This document shows positions 51,524 through 60,296 of a DNA stretch of 64,000 bases, piece after piece. Position numbers and translations under genes: made by a program. The stretch comes from Microvirga vignae. Its GTDB lineage: Bacteria > Pseudomonadota > Alphaproteobacteria > Rhizobiales > Beijerinckiaceae. Each line of letters begins with the position of its first letter. The stretch's first letter is position 1. Location of the stretch: contig NZ_LCYG01000064.1 of the NCBI RefSeq assembly GCF_001017175.1, positions 1 through 64,000 on the forward strand, written 5' to 3'. The notes under the pieces were generated by a model that saw only the letters and a program-made list of their open reading frames with translations, ran no database searches and was not told where the DNA came from.

Positions 51524-52921
51524 ATGATTGTTTCGATTAACCCAACGAGCGGTAAGGAGATTGCCCGCTTCGAGGAGCACACGCCGGCCGAAGTCGATGC
51601 CGCACTGGCGGCGGCCGCAAAGGAGCAGGCTGCCTGGCGCCGGGTTCCGATCACGGAGCGCGTCACGCTGCTGAACCGCATGGCTGCCGCTCTACGGGCC
51701 GGCAAGGACAAATACGCCCGCATGATCACGGAGGAGATGGGCAAGCCCCTCGTCGAGTCCGAGGCCGAAATCGAGAAGTGCGCCTGGAACTGCGATTTCT
51801 ATGCCGAGCACGCACCGCGCTACTTGGCGGACGAGTTGGTCGCCACGAACGCTACGGAAAGCGCAATTATCTATGATCCGCTCGGCGTCGTTCTGGCGAT
51901 CATGCCATGGAACTACCCGTTCTGGCAGCTGTTCCGGTTCCTTGCTCCGGCACTGGCGGCTGGCAACGGGGCGATCCTTAAGCACGCCAACAACGTGCCG
52001 CAATGCGCCCTGGCCATCGAGGAGGTCGTGCGGGAGGCGGGCTGCCCAGAAGGGCTGTTCCGGACCCTTCTGATCCAGCCTGATCAGGTTGCGGGCATCA
52101 TCGCCGACGACAGAATTGCCGCCGTGACCCTGACGGGCTCGACCGAGGTCGGCGCCATCGTCGCCTCCCAGGCCGGCAAGGCGCTCAAGAAGCAGGTGCT
52201 CGAACTCGGAGGCTCCGATCCGTTCATCGTGCTCGCCGACGCAGATGTCGAGGAGGCCGCCGCTGTCGCGGTCAAGGCCCGCTACATCAATGTCGGCCAG
52301 AGCTGCGTCAACGCCAAGCGCTTCATCGTCGAGGAGGCCGTCGCGGACCGGTTCGTTGCCGCCTTCTGTGAAGGCGTCGGGAAGCTGAAGGTCGGCGATC
52401 CGATGGAAGCCGACACTGCCATTGGACCCATGGCCCGTGCCAACCTGCGCGCCGGCCTGCACGACCAGGTCAGGCGCACCCTAGATGCTGGTGCGACGCT
52501 GAAGATGGGCGGCGAGATCCTGGACGGGGACGGCTTCTACTATCCCCCGACGGTGATCGACCACGTCACGCCCGAGATGGCCGCCTTCCGTGAAGAGACG
52601 TTCGGACCGGTGGCCGCCGTCATTCGCGTGAAGAATGCCGATGAGGCGATCAGGCTCGCCAACGACACCGAGTTTGGTCTGGGCGCCGCGATCTGGACGA
52701 AGGATGTTGCAAAGGCCCGTGATTTTGCACGGGACATCGAGGCGGGTGCCGTCTTCATCAACGGCATGGTGGCCTCCCAGCCGGCGCTGCCGTTCGGTGG
52801 CATCAAGCGGTCGGGCTATGGCCGTGAGCTCGGCGCCCTCGGCATTCGCGAGTTCACCAACAACAAGACGCTTTGGATCGGCCCCGCGAAGGTCGCCACC
52901 AAAGTCACTCAATCCGAATAA
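51524..52921 (+). CDS. NAD(P)-dependent aldehyde dehydrogenase (succinate-semialdehyde type)
   Basis: The 465-residue protein has the general base Glu227 in LELGGSDPF and the nucleophile Cys261 in GQSCVNAKRF. Cofactor loop MPWNYPFWQ and glycine motif LTGSTEVG are intact. The sequence is close to succinate-semialdehyde dehydrogenases (GabD/Sad). It would oxidise an aldehyde intermediate to the acid. The real start is ATG at 51524, 34 bp after the preceding stop; a longer frame upstream reads through the previous gene and is not used. Confidence 0.9.
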   Translation: MIVSINPTSGKEIARFEEHTPAEVDAALAAAAKEQAAWRRVPITERVTLLNRMAAALRAGKDKYARMITEEMGKPLVESEAEIEKCAWNCDFYAEHAPRYLADELVATNATESAIIYDPLGVVLAIMPWNYPFWQLFRFLAPALAAGNGAILKHANNVPQCALAIEEVVREAGCPEGLFRTLLIQPDQVAGIIADDRIAAVTLTGSTEVGAIVASQAGKALKKQVLELGGSDPFIVLADADVEEAAAVAVKARYINVGQSCVNAKRFIVEEAVADRFVAAFCEGVGKLKVGDPMEADTAIGPMARANLRAGLHDQVRRTLDAGATLKMGGEILDGDGFYYPPTVIDHVTPEMAAFREETFGPVAAVIRVKNADEAIRLANDTEFGLGAAIWTKDVAKARDFARDIEAGAVFINGMVASQPALPFGGIKRSGYGRELGALGIREFTNNKTLWIGPAKVATKVTQSE

Positions 52922-52944
52922 CCGGCGCGAAGAGGATATCCACC

Positions 52945-53361
52945 ATGAGCCAAACACAACCAGTCGGCGCCATCCTGCGTCCCGCCGAGATCACCCCGCG
53001 CGAGCGGGGCGGCGGCGCCCGCACAACACCACTGGTCACGCGCCGGGTCGGATCGAGCAGCATCATCAACGGCATCACGGCCTTTGAGGGCGGCGCCCAG
53101 ATCCCGCTGCACAAGCACAACTGCGAGGAGAGCGTCATGATCCTCGAAGGGCATGCCATCGCGGTGATCGACGGGGTGGAGCATGCCCTTGGCCCGCTGG
53201 ACACCACCTGGATCCCGGCTGACGTCCCGCACTTCTTCAAGAATGCATCGGACACCGAACCGATGCGCATCTTCTGGACCTATGCGTCTGTGGACGCCAC
53301 GCGGACCATCATCGCGACCGGCGACACACGCACCATCGATGCCGAACACGGTGCCAAGTAG
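52945..53361 (+). CDS. Cupin-domain protein
   Basis: The 138-residue single-domain cupin shows motif 1 GGAQIPLHKHNCEESVMILEG (split between residues 48-68) with metal ligands His56, His58 and a Glu. Motif 2 is DTTWIPADVPHFFKNAS with a His. It may be a small-molecule isomerase, dioxygenase or sensor. The ATG at 52945 follows AGAGGA. The operon position suggests action on a pathway intermediate. Confidence 0.8.
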   Translation: MSQTQPVGAILRPAEITPRERGGGARTTPLVTRRVGSSSIINGITAFEGGAQIPLHKHNCEESVMILEGHAIAVIDGVEHALGPLDTTWIPADVPHFFKNASDTEPMRIFWTYASVDATRTIIATGDTRTIDAEHGAK

Positions 53362-53372
53362 GTCGCGCTCCA

Positions 53373-53405
53373 TTGGCGGTGCGGAAGGAGAATGCGCACC
53401 GCCAA
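53373..53405 (+). other. Stem-loop between cupin and second Bug gene
   Basis: TTGGCGGTGCG (53373-53383) pairs perfectly with CGCACCGCCAA (53395-53405) around an 11-base loop. No T tract follows, so it is more likely an RNA-processing or stabilising hairpin than a terminator. Confidence 0.5.
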
Positions 53406-53492
53406 AGCCATCCAAAACTAACGACCCGGGGACGACAACCGCCGGGCACATGATCAGCAAACTTGTAAAATGTTCAGAGAGGAAACACTGAA

Positions 53493-54467
53493 ATGACGTC
53501 GATCCACCGCCGTTCGTTCTCGAAGTTCATGGCCGTCACGGCAGCCGCCATCATGCTGGGAGCCGGGGCTGCCCAAGCGGAAGTCAAGGGCCTTGAGATC
53601 ATGGCGCCGAGCGGGCCCGGCAGCGGCTACGACCAGCTCGCCCGCGCCATCCAGACTGTGCTTCAGGACGAGAAGCTCGCCTCGGGTATTCAGGTGCAGA
53701 ACGTCGCCGGCGGCGGCGGCACCGTGGGCCTATCGCAGTACGTCACGGGCAAGAAGCGCAATCCCACCATCATGATCGTGGGCTTCGCCCTTGTCGGAGG
53801 TGTGCTCACGACAAAGTCCGCCATCACGCTGGACCAGACAACCCCCGTGGCTCGGCTCATGGGCGAGTCCGACGTGATCGTCGTGCCCGCGAACTCCGAC
53901 ATCAAGACGATGGCGGACCTCGTCGCGAAACTGAAGGCGAACCCAGGTGGCGTGTCTTGGGCCGGCGGTTCCATCGGTGGGTTCGACCACGTGCTGGTCG
54001 GTCTTATCGGGAAGGCTGCGGGCGTCGATCCGACGAAGATCAACTACGTCGTGCACGCGGGCGGCGGCGAGGTGATGGCGTCAACTCTGGGAGGACATGC
54101 GACGGTCGGCGTGAGCGGCGTCGAGGAGTTCCGCCCTCAGATCGAGGCGGGCCAGGTGCGTGCGCTCGCGATCTCGGCGGACAAGCGCATTCCAGGGCTC
54201 GACGTGCCAACGCTCAAGGAGGCCGGCGTCGATGTCTCGCTGGTCAACTGGCGCGGGATCATGACCCATCCGGAAACCCGTGAGGCGGACAAGAAGGCGA
54301 TCTCGGAGATGCTCGCCACCATGGTCAAGAGCCCGTCCTGGAAGGCGGCGCTGGAGAAGCGCGGTTGGATCGACACCTACCAGCCCGCCGCGGAGTTCGG
54401 CCCATTCCTCAAGCAACAGCAGACCCAGATCGAGGGTGCCCTGAAGGAAGCCGGCATTCTGAAGTGA
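53493..54467 (+). CDS. Tripartite tricarboxylate transporter substrate-binding protein (TctC-like)
   Basis: The 324-residue protein has a signal peptide (RRSFSKFMAVTAAAIMLGAG, cleavage near AQAEVK). LEIMAPSGPGSGYDQLARAI (from about residue 31) is the first ligand loop. It belongs to the Bug/TctC fold but is clearly different from the protein at 49346. It is directly followed by TctB and TctA, so it is the cognate binding protein of that permease. The hairpin at 53373 may adjust its expression relative to upstream genes. Confidence 0.9.
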   Translation: MTSIHRRSFSKFMAVTAAAIMLGAGAAQAEVKGLEIMAPSGPGSGYDQLARAIQTVLQDEKLASGIQVQNVAGGGGTVGLSQYVTGKKRNPTIMIVGFALVGGVLTTKSAITLDQTTPVARLMGESDVIVVPANSDIKTMADLVAKLKANPGGVSWAGGSIGGFDHVLVGLIGKAAGVDPTKINYVVHAGGGEVMASTLGGHATVGVSGVEEFRPQIEAGQVRALAISADKRIPGLDVPTLKEAGVDVSLVNWRGIMTHPETREADKKAISEMLATMVKSPSWKAALEKRGWIDTYQPAAEFGPFLKQQQTQIEGALKEAGILK

Positions 54468-54505
54468 TGCCAAACCGCCGCGAGCCCATGTGGGAGACGA
54501 GAGCG

Positions 54506-55003
54506 ATGACAACGGAACGAAGCCTTCGTCGGGGTGAGATCGTGCTGGGGCTGGGGGTGCTCGCCCTCGGACTGTTCGTCGCGATCCAAACGTGGTCGAT
54601 GCCCGAGACAGTGGCAACGGCCGCGGTTGGTCCCAAGCTCTTCCCAGGGCTCGTGGCAACCGGGCTGATCGTGGTCGGGCTGAGTCTCCTTCGAGAGGCC
54701 TTGGCCGGCCATATCGCCCACGATGGAGGCCTAGAACTCGACTGGCCGGCGGCGGCTCTCGTCGCCGGTGCCCTGGTTCTTCAGATCCTGCTTCTGGAGG
54801 CCGTGGGCTGGATCCCTGCGGGCACCTTGCTCTTCATGCTGGTGGCACGCGCCTTTGGAAGCCGGCGGCATGTTCTCAATGCGGTGTTCGGGCTTGCGCT
54901 CACCGTGCTGACTTTTGCCGTCTTTGACTATGGCCTCGATCTGAACCTCCCCACGGGCTCGCTCTTCGAGCGGCTGCTGGGTTCCGGCGAGGCCACCGAG
55001 TGA
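54506..55003 (+). CDS. tctB: Tripartite tricarboxylate transporter small permease TctB
   Basis: The 165-residue protein has four transmembrane helices (about residues 13-33, 43-63, 80-105 and 115-140), the normal TctB layout. The start at 54506 has GGGAG upstream; an in-frame ATG at 54467 overlaps the TctC stop and is also possible. It forms the membrane part with TctA. Confidence 0.85.
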   Translation: MTTERSLRRGEIVLGLGVLALGLFVAIQTWSMPETVATAAVGPKLFPGLVATGLIVVGLSLLREALAGHIAHDGGLELDWPAAALVAGALVLQILLLEAVGWIPAGTLLFMLVARAFGSRRHVLNAVFGLALTVLTFAVFDYGLDLNLPTGSLFERLLGSGEATE

Positions 55004-55075
55004 GAATTTATTGATCCGTTCAGGCGGACCGTCTCGCCGGTCCGAAGCCGCAAAACGCATTCAAGGGCATTACCT

Positions 55076-56587
55076 ATGGAAACGCTCGCAGCCTTGGGCC
55101 ATGGCTTCTCCGTCGCCCTGACACCCTACAACCTGCTGTGGTCCGCCGTCGGCGTGACGGTCGGGACGGCCATCGGTGTGCTGCCGGGCATCGGGCCTGC
55201 CCTGACGGTCGCCCTGCTCCTGCCCGTCACCTACAATCTTGAGCCGACCAGCGCCTTCATTATGTTCGCCGGCATCTACTACGGCGCGATGTATGGCGGA
55301 TCGACAACCTCCATCCTCCTCAATACGCCAGGCGAGTCAGGTTCGATTGTCACCGCGCTCGACGGGCATGCTATGGCGAAAAAAGGACGCGGGGCGCAGG
55401 CGCTTGCTACGGCCGCCATCGGTTCGTTCGTGGCCGGGACCATCGCCACAGGTGCCTTGACGTTTGTCGCGCCCCTGATGGTTAAACTCGCGTTGATGTT
55501 CGGGCCGGCCGAGTACTTCGCCCTCATGGTCTTGGCACTGACCACCGTCACCGCGGTGCTGGGCGACTCGCTTCCCCGGGGTCTCGCAAGTCTGTTCATC
55601 GGCCTCGCATTGGGTCTCGTGGGTATCGATCTGCAGACCGGCCAGGCACGCTTCACGCTGGGCATCGCCGAGTTGCTGGACGGCATTGACGTCGTGGTCG
55701 TCGCCGTAGGGCTGTTCGCCGTCGGTGAAACCCTGTTTGCGGTTTCGCGCCATCGCTTCGAGAAGGAAGAGATGTATGCCCTCAAGGGCTCCAAGTGGAT
55801 GAGTCGCGAGGACTGGAGCCGCTCCTGGAAGCCGTGGCTTCGCGGCACCTTACTTGGTTTCCCGATTGGGGCACTGCCGGCCGGTGGAAGCGAGATCCCA
55901 ACCTTCCTGTCATACCTGACGGAAAAGAGGCTGTCGAAGCATCCGGAGGAATTCGGGCATGGTGCCATCGAGGCCGTTGCCGGTCCGGAAGCGGCCAACA
56001 ACGCTTCGGCCGCAGGGGTCCTGGCCCCACTGCTGGCGCTCGGCCTGCCAACCTCCGCCACGGCTGCCATCATGCTGGCTGCCTTCCAGCAATACGGTAT
56101 CCAGCCCGGACCGCTGCTTTTCGACAGCAATCCCACGCTTGTCTGGGGCCTGATCGCCAGCCTCTACATCGGCAACGTGCTGCTGCTGGTGCTGAACCTG
56201 CCGATGGCCGGCGTGTGGGTCAAGCTCCTCGAAATTCCGCGGCCATGGCTTTACGCGGGCATCCTGATCTTCGCGACCATGGGCGCCTACACCCTCAACA
56301 ACAACCTGGTCGACCTCGTGATCCTGTGGGTGATCGGCCTCCTTGGCTTCGGAATGCGCGTCCTGAATGTGCCGGTGGCGCCATGCGTCGTCGGCCTGAT
56401 CCTTGGGCCGCTGGCGGAGCAGCAATTCCGCCGCGCGCTGACGATCAGCCAGGGTGACCTCAGCGTGTTCGTCACCCACCCGATTGCCCTGTCCCTTCTG
56501 GTGATCGCCGCTCTGCTGGTGCTGATCCCCGTGATCCTGCGCAGCCGCCGGGCCGGCGACCCCGAAGGCACCGCGATATCGCACTGA
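55076..56587 (+). CDS. tctA: Tripartite tricarboxylate transporter large permease TctA
   Basis: The 503-residue protein has about 12 transmembrane helices. Conserved GVLPGIGPALTVALLLPVTY (about residue 36) and MYGGSTTSILLNTPGE (about residue 73) are TctA signatures. It imports a carboxylate using the ion gradient with TctB and the TctC protein. The substrate is not shown by sequence. Confidence 0.93.
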   Translation: METLAALGHGFSVALTPYNLLWSAVGVTVGTAIGVLPGIGPALTVALLLPVTYNLEPTSAFIMFAGIYYGAMYGGSTTSILLNTPGESGSIVTALDGHAMAKKGRGAQALATAAIGSFVAGTIATGALTFVAPLMVKLALMFGPAEYFALMVLALTTVTAVLGDSLPRGLASLFIGLALGLVGIDLQTGQARFTLGIAELLDGIDVVVVAVGLFAVGETLFAVSRHRFEKEEMYALKGSKWMSREDWSRSWKPWLRGTLLGFPIGALPAGGSEIPTFLSYLTEKRLSKHPEEFGHGAIEAVAGPEAANNASAAGVLAPLLALGLPTSATAAIMLAAFQQYGIQPGPLLFDSNPTLVWGLIASLYIGNVLLLVLNLPMAGVWVKLLEIPRPWLYAGILIFATMGAYTLNNNLVDLVILWVIGLLGFGMRVLNVPVAPCVVGLILGPLAEQQFRRALTISQGDLSVFVTHPIALSLLVIAALLVLIPVILRSRRAGDPEGTAISH

Positions 56588-56669
56588 CATTCCCGGCCTG
56601 CCCAAGCCGCCGGTGCAGCGCCAGGGCACCAGACCATTCGTGACCGAACACAGATTTGAGAGCAGCGAT

Positions 56670-57764
56670 ATGACGAGCAACAGCCCGATTTCAGCCGACC
56701 GTCTCCGCGATTTCGCGACAGCCGTCTATGCATCCACGGGCATGCCGGAGGCTGATGCCCGGCTGGCTGCCGACACCCTCGTCCAGGCCGACCTCTGGGG
56801 GCATCAGTCCCACGGCGTCATGCGCCTGTCGTGGTACACGGCCCGTCTCAAGGCGGGTGTCGTCAAACCTGTCGCTGAGCCAGAGTTCGTCACAGACGCC
56901 GGCGCCGTGGCGGTGATGGATGGACGAGATGGAATGGGTCAGGTTCTGACGGCTCTGGCCGCGCGGGATGCCATTCGCCGGGCAAAGGCCCACGGAGTTG
57001 GCGTTGTTGCGCTGCGCAACTCCAACCATTTCGGCACGGCGATGTATTTCACGCTGATGGCTGCCGCCGAGGGCTGCGTGGCGTTCCTTTCCACCAACGC
57101 CAGCCCCGCCATGGCGCCATGGGGTGGGCGCGAGAAGACCGTCGGGACCAACCCCTGGTCGTGGGCTGCTCCCGCCGGACGGCACGCACCGATGGTTCTG
57201 GACATCGCCAACACCGCCGTCGCTCGGGGCAAGATCTATCTGGCCCGACAGAAGGGCCTTCCCATTCCAACTGGCTGGGCCATCAACGCGGACGGGGAGC
57301 CGACCACCGATCCGGTCGAGGCTCTGCGCGGCATCACGCTGCCGATGGCTGAGCACAAGGGGTATGCCATCTCGGTCATGATGGACATGCTCTCGGGCAT
57401 CTTGAGCGGAAGCCAATTCGGCAAAGGGGTCCACGGTCCCTACCAGGCGGAGCACCCCGGCGGCGTCGGGCACCTCATGATCGTCATGAACATCGAGGCC
57501 TTCCAGCCGCTGCAGGAGTTCAGCGGCCGGATGGAAGAGCTCATTTCCGAGTTGAAGTCCGTGCCCTTGGCCAGGGGCTTTGACGAGGTGGTCTACCCGG
57601 GCGAATTGGAGGCCCGGAACGATGTCAAGAACCGTCGCGAGGGGCTTAGTCTTCCTGACGACACGGTCGCTGATCTCGTCGATCTGGCACGGAAGACCGG
57701 AACCGAGTCCGTGCTGCCGTTCGACAAGGCGACCACCGAAGCACACCAATCCGTTGCAGGCTAA
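56670..57764 (+). CDS. Ldh2-family malate/L-lactate-type dehydrogenase
   Basis: The 364-residue protein shows SHGVMRLSWYTARLKAGV near residue 49 with the proton-relay His-Gly. The NSNHFGTAMYF loop and the MAEHKGYAISVMMDMLSG segment are family signatures. These enzymes reduce or oxidise 2-oxo/2-hydroxy acids (malate, sulfolactate, ureidoglycolate, 2,3-diketogulonate). In this operon it probably oxidises a hydroxyacid intermediate. The ATG at 56670 begins a normal N-terminus. Confidence 0.87.
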   Translation: MTSNSPISADRLRDFATAVYASTGMPEADARLAADTLVQADLWGHQSHGVMRLSWYTARLKAGVVKPVAEPEFVTDAGAVAVMDGRDGMGQVLTALAARDAIRRAKAHGVGVVALRNSNHFGTAMYFTLMAAAEGCVAFLSTNASPAMAPWGGREKTVGTNPWSWAAPAGRHAPMVLDIANTAVARGKIYLARQKGLPIPTGWAINADGEPTTDPVEALRGITLPMAEHKGYAISVMMDMLSGILSGSQFGKGVHGPYQAEHPGGVGHLMIVMNIEAFQPLQEFSGRMEELISELKSVPLARGFDEVVYPGELEARNDVKNRREGLSLPDDTVADLVDLARKTGTESVLPFDKATTEAHQSVAG

Positions 57765-57781
57765 AGGATAGGGCTCGGTTG

Positions 57782-58558
57782 ATGGTCCGATACAGTGCAC
57801 ACCTGGGCTACCTGTTCACAGAGTTGCCTCTGGAGAAGCGTTTCGCCGCGGCGCGCGAGGCTGGGTTTGCGGAAGTAGAACATCCAAGTCCCTATGGCCT
57901 ACCGGCGGAGCGGGTGAGGAGCCTCTGTGAGGAGCACGGGCTGGCCTTTGCTCAACTGGCGCTTCCAGCAGGAGATGCTAGCCGTGGAGAGAAGGGCATT
58001 GCGTGCCTCCCGGGCCGGGAGTTGGAATTCGAGGCTAGTGTCACGATGGGCCTCGATTACGCTATGCGGATCGGCAGCCGCTTCGTCCATGTGATGTCCG
58101 GTGTCCTGCCCAACGACATGAATCGGGAGGAGGTCTGGCCGACCTACCTCCGGAACGTGGAGACGGCATGCAAGGCTGCCGAGGCAGCCCGGATGCCGGT
58201 GTTGGTTGAGCCCATCGGCGCGGCGACCCTCGCCAACTACATGATGGATGATCCCTATCTTGCATTGCGGGCGATCAAGGAGATCGGAGCGCCTAATCTT
58301 TTCATGCTGTTTGACGCATTCCACGCGGCGAATGCCGGGATCGATCCGGTTGCCTTCGTCCAGGAACACCACGACCGCATCGCCCACGTTCACATTGCCG
58401 ACCATCCTGGCCGGCACGAGCCGGGGACCGGGACCATCGACTTCGTCAGTCTGTTTGCCGCGCTCAACACAGCGAACTACACGGGGTCGATTGGGCTCGA
58501 ATATATTCCCGCGGCCACGACGGAGGCAGGGCTTGATTGGAGGAACCGCTTCCAGTGA
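57782..58558 (+). CDS. Hydroxypyruvate isomerase-like TIM-barrel protein
   Basis: The 258-residue protein belongs to the AP-endonuclease-2/xylose-isomerase fold. Metal residues are in LVEPIG (Glu), LMLFDAFHA-type MLFDAFHAAN (Asp, His), AHVHIADHPGRHEPGTG and IGLEYIP (Glu). Hyi and OtnI members isomerise hydroxypyruvate or 2-oxo-tetronates. Such enzymes occur in tartronate, glyoxylate and four-carbon sugar-acid pathways. It lies 17 bp after the dehydrogenase. Confidence 0.87.
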   Translation: MVRYSAHLGYLFTELPLEKRFAAAREAGFAEVEHPSPYGLPAERVRSLCEEHGLAFAQLALPAGDASRGEKGIACLPGRELEFEASVTMGLDYAMRIGSRFVHVMSGVLPNDMNREEVWPTYLRNVETACKAAEAARMPVLVEPIGAATLANYMMDDPYLALRAIKEIGAPNLFMLFDAFHAANAGIDPVAFVQEHHDRIAHVHIADHPGRHEPGTGTIDFVSLFAALNTANYTGSIGLEYIPAATTEAGLDWRNRFQ

Positions 58559-58611
58559 CGGTGCCGCTGGGGCACTCATCTCAACACCTGACCACATAAG
58601 GAGAATTCAAC

Positions 58612-58911
58612 GTGATCTGGGAAGTGGCGGCGATCACCGTCAAGGCGCGAATGGAAACCGAGTTCGAGGCGGGCGTGGCGAAGGCTGCTCTCGTGTTTCA
58701 GAAGGCTAAGGGATGCAGGAGCCTGAAGCTCCATCGCTCGATTGAGAACCCGAGCAACTATCGTCTCGTCGTCGGCTGGGACACCGTGGAGGACCACATG
58801 GTTCACTTCCGGAACTCAGAGGGATTTGCCGAGTGGCGCAGGTTGGTCTCGCACTGCTTCGAAGCTCCGCCTGTGGTTGAGCATACGTCCGAAGTATTCA
58901 CGGGGTTCTGA
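58612..58911 (+). CDS. Antibiotic biosynthesis monooxygenase (ABM) domain protein
   Basis: The 99-residue dimeric ferredoxin-like alpha/beta barrel begins MIWEVAAITVKARMETEFEA and contains the typical WDTVEDHMVHFRNSEGFAEW part. ABM proteins include monooxygenases and isomerases or scaffold-like proteins of degradation operons. The GTG start lies 8 bp after AAGGAG. It appears to be the last gene of the catabolic run. Confidence 0.8.
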   Translation: MIWEVAAITVKARMETEFEAGVAKAALVFQKAKGCRSLKLHRSIENPSNYRLVVGWDTVEDHMVHFRNSEGFAEWRRLVSHCFEAPPVVEHTSEVFTGF

Positions 58912-58983
58912 TCGAACGCCATCTCAGGGCCTTGTTGCCGTGATGCAGCCGGAAGGCTGCATCATGTCCAAAGGGAGAGCCGC

Positions 58984-60267
58984 GTGATCCAGAGCTCGGA
59001 GTCACACCCGCTGCGGCCGCGCGTTCTTGCGGAAGTTCATGCCCGCCCATTCTCTCCCGTTGAAGCCCCGACGCGGCTTCTGCATCTCGCCTATGTGAAC
59101 AGCGCGGAGGCACCGGCTGCCCATCGTGACGCCCTCATCGACCTTTGCGCACGCTGCGGCTTGCCAAATCCTGCAACTGACGCGAAGCACACGCGCATCG
59201 ACACGCCGGAAGGCGCACTAGTCTGGGAGAGCCACTCGGAGTTTACCACCTGCACCTGGGAGTTGGTGAGGCCTGGCCATGCTGCCGCGGAGCCGTTCCA
59301 TCCGTCTGCCAATTCCCTCCTGGGCCAGCTGCCGCAACTTCCACCACCGGGACAGCTTCTCGTCGCTGTCGACCTGCATCTCGTTCCGGACGGCGCCATC
59401 CGAACTGAGTTGCAGGAGATCTTCGGCCAGACGCAGATCGCAGCCTCGGAAGCGGAGCAGGGCAAGGCCCTCATTGCAACGGATTTCAAGCCCGAGGCCC
59501 ATGGCTGGGTGCGGGTTCTGATTGTCAACCGTGGCCTGACAACGGATCAGGCCGGGGCACTGGTGCAAAGGGTGCTCGAAATCGAGACCTACCGGACGTT
59601 TGCGCTTCTTGGGCTGCCTGAGGCCCAGGCGCTGGCGCCGACGATCCGTCGAATCGAGATGGAACTGCCGGATCTGTTGCGGCTGATGCAGGAGAGCGAC
59701 GACTTCGAGGCCAATCACCGCCTGCTCAACCGCATCACGGCGCTTGCGGCGGAGCTGGAGGCTGGCGCAGCCGCCAGCCTCTATCGCTTCGGCGCCACAC
59801 GCGCCTATGACGAACTCGTTCGCCTGCGCCTGAACGCCATCGGCGAGCGGCCGGTGCCGGGAATGCAGAGCTGGTCTGGCTTCCTCTCCCGCCGGCTGAA
59901 CCCTGCCATGCGCACCTGCGCCTCAACCGAGGAGCGGCAGGCTAACTTGTCCCGCAAGCTCGCCCGTGCAGCGCAACTCCTACGGGCGCGCGTCGACGTG
60001 GCTCTGGAGCAGCAGAACCGCAGTCTGCTGGAAACCATGAACGAGCGCGCCCGGACCCAACTGCGGCTGCAGCAGACCGTCGAGGGGCTCTCGGTGGCCG
60101 CTATCACGTACTACATCGCGAGCCTCGCCCACCTCCTGTTCGAGGGCGCCCATTCCGCTGGCGTCCACGTCGATCCCAATGTGGCGACCGCGTTCACGGT
60201 CCCGTTCGCCCTCATGGGCGTGGCCTGGCTGGTCAGGCGGATCCGCCAAGGCCACAGCGTCGATTGA
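58984..60267 (+). CDS. DUF3422 family protein
   Basis: The 427-residue protein starts near HPLRPRVLAEVHARPF, the DUF3422 hallmark, and has a long helical middle. Two transmembrane helices near the C-terminus (about residues 365-385 and 400-420) anchor it. The function is unknown; it is a membrane-anchored protein in many alpha- and betaproteobacteria. GTG start after AGGGAG. It is 29 bp before the AbrB-family gene. Confidence 0.85.
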   Translation: MIQSSESHPLRPRVLAEVHARPFSPVEAPTRLLHLAYVNSAEAPAAHRDALIDLCARCGLPNPATDAKHTRIDTPEGALVWESHSEFTTCTWELVRPGHAAAEPFHPSANSLLGQLPQLPPPGQLLVAVDLHLVPDGAIRTELQEIFGQTQIAASEAEQGKALIATDFKPEAHGWVRVLIVNRGLTTDQAGALVQRVLEIETYRTFALLGLPEAQALAPTIRRIEMELPDLLRLMQESDDFEANHRLLNRITALAAELEAGAAASLYRFGATRAYDELVRLRLNAIGERPVPGMQSWSGFLSRRLNPAMRTCASTEERQANLSRKLARAAQLLRARVDVALEQQNRSLLETMNERARTQLRLQQTVEGLSVAAITYYIASLAHLLFEGAHSAGVHVDPNVATAFTVPFALMGVAWLVRRIRQGHSVD

Positions 60268-60296
60268 GGGCGATAAGTTCGAGGAGGTGAGTTGAG

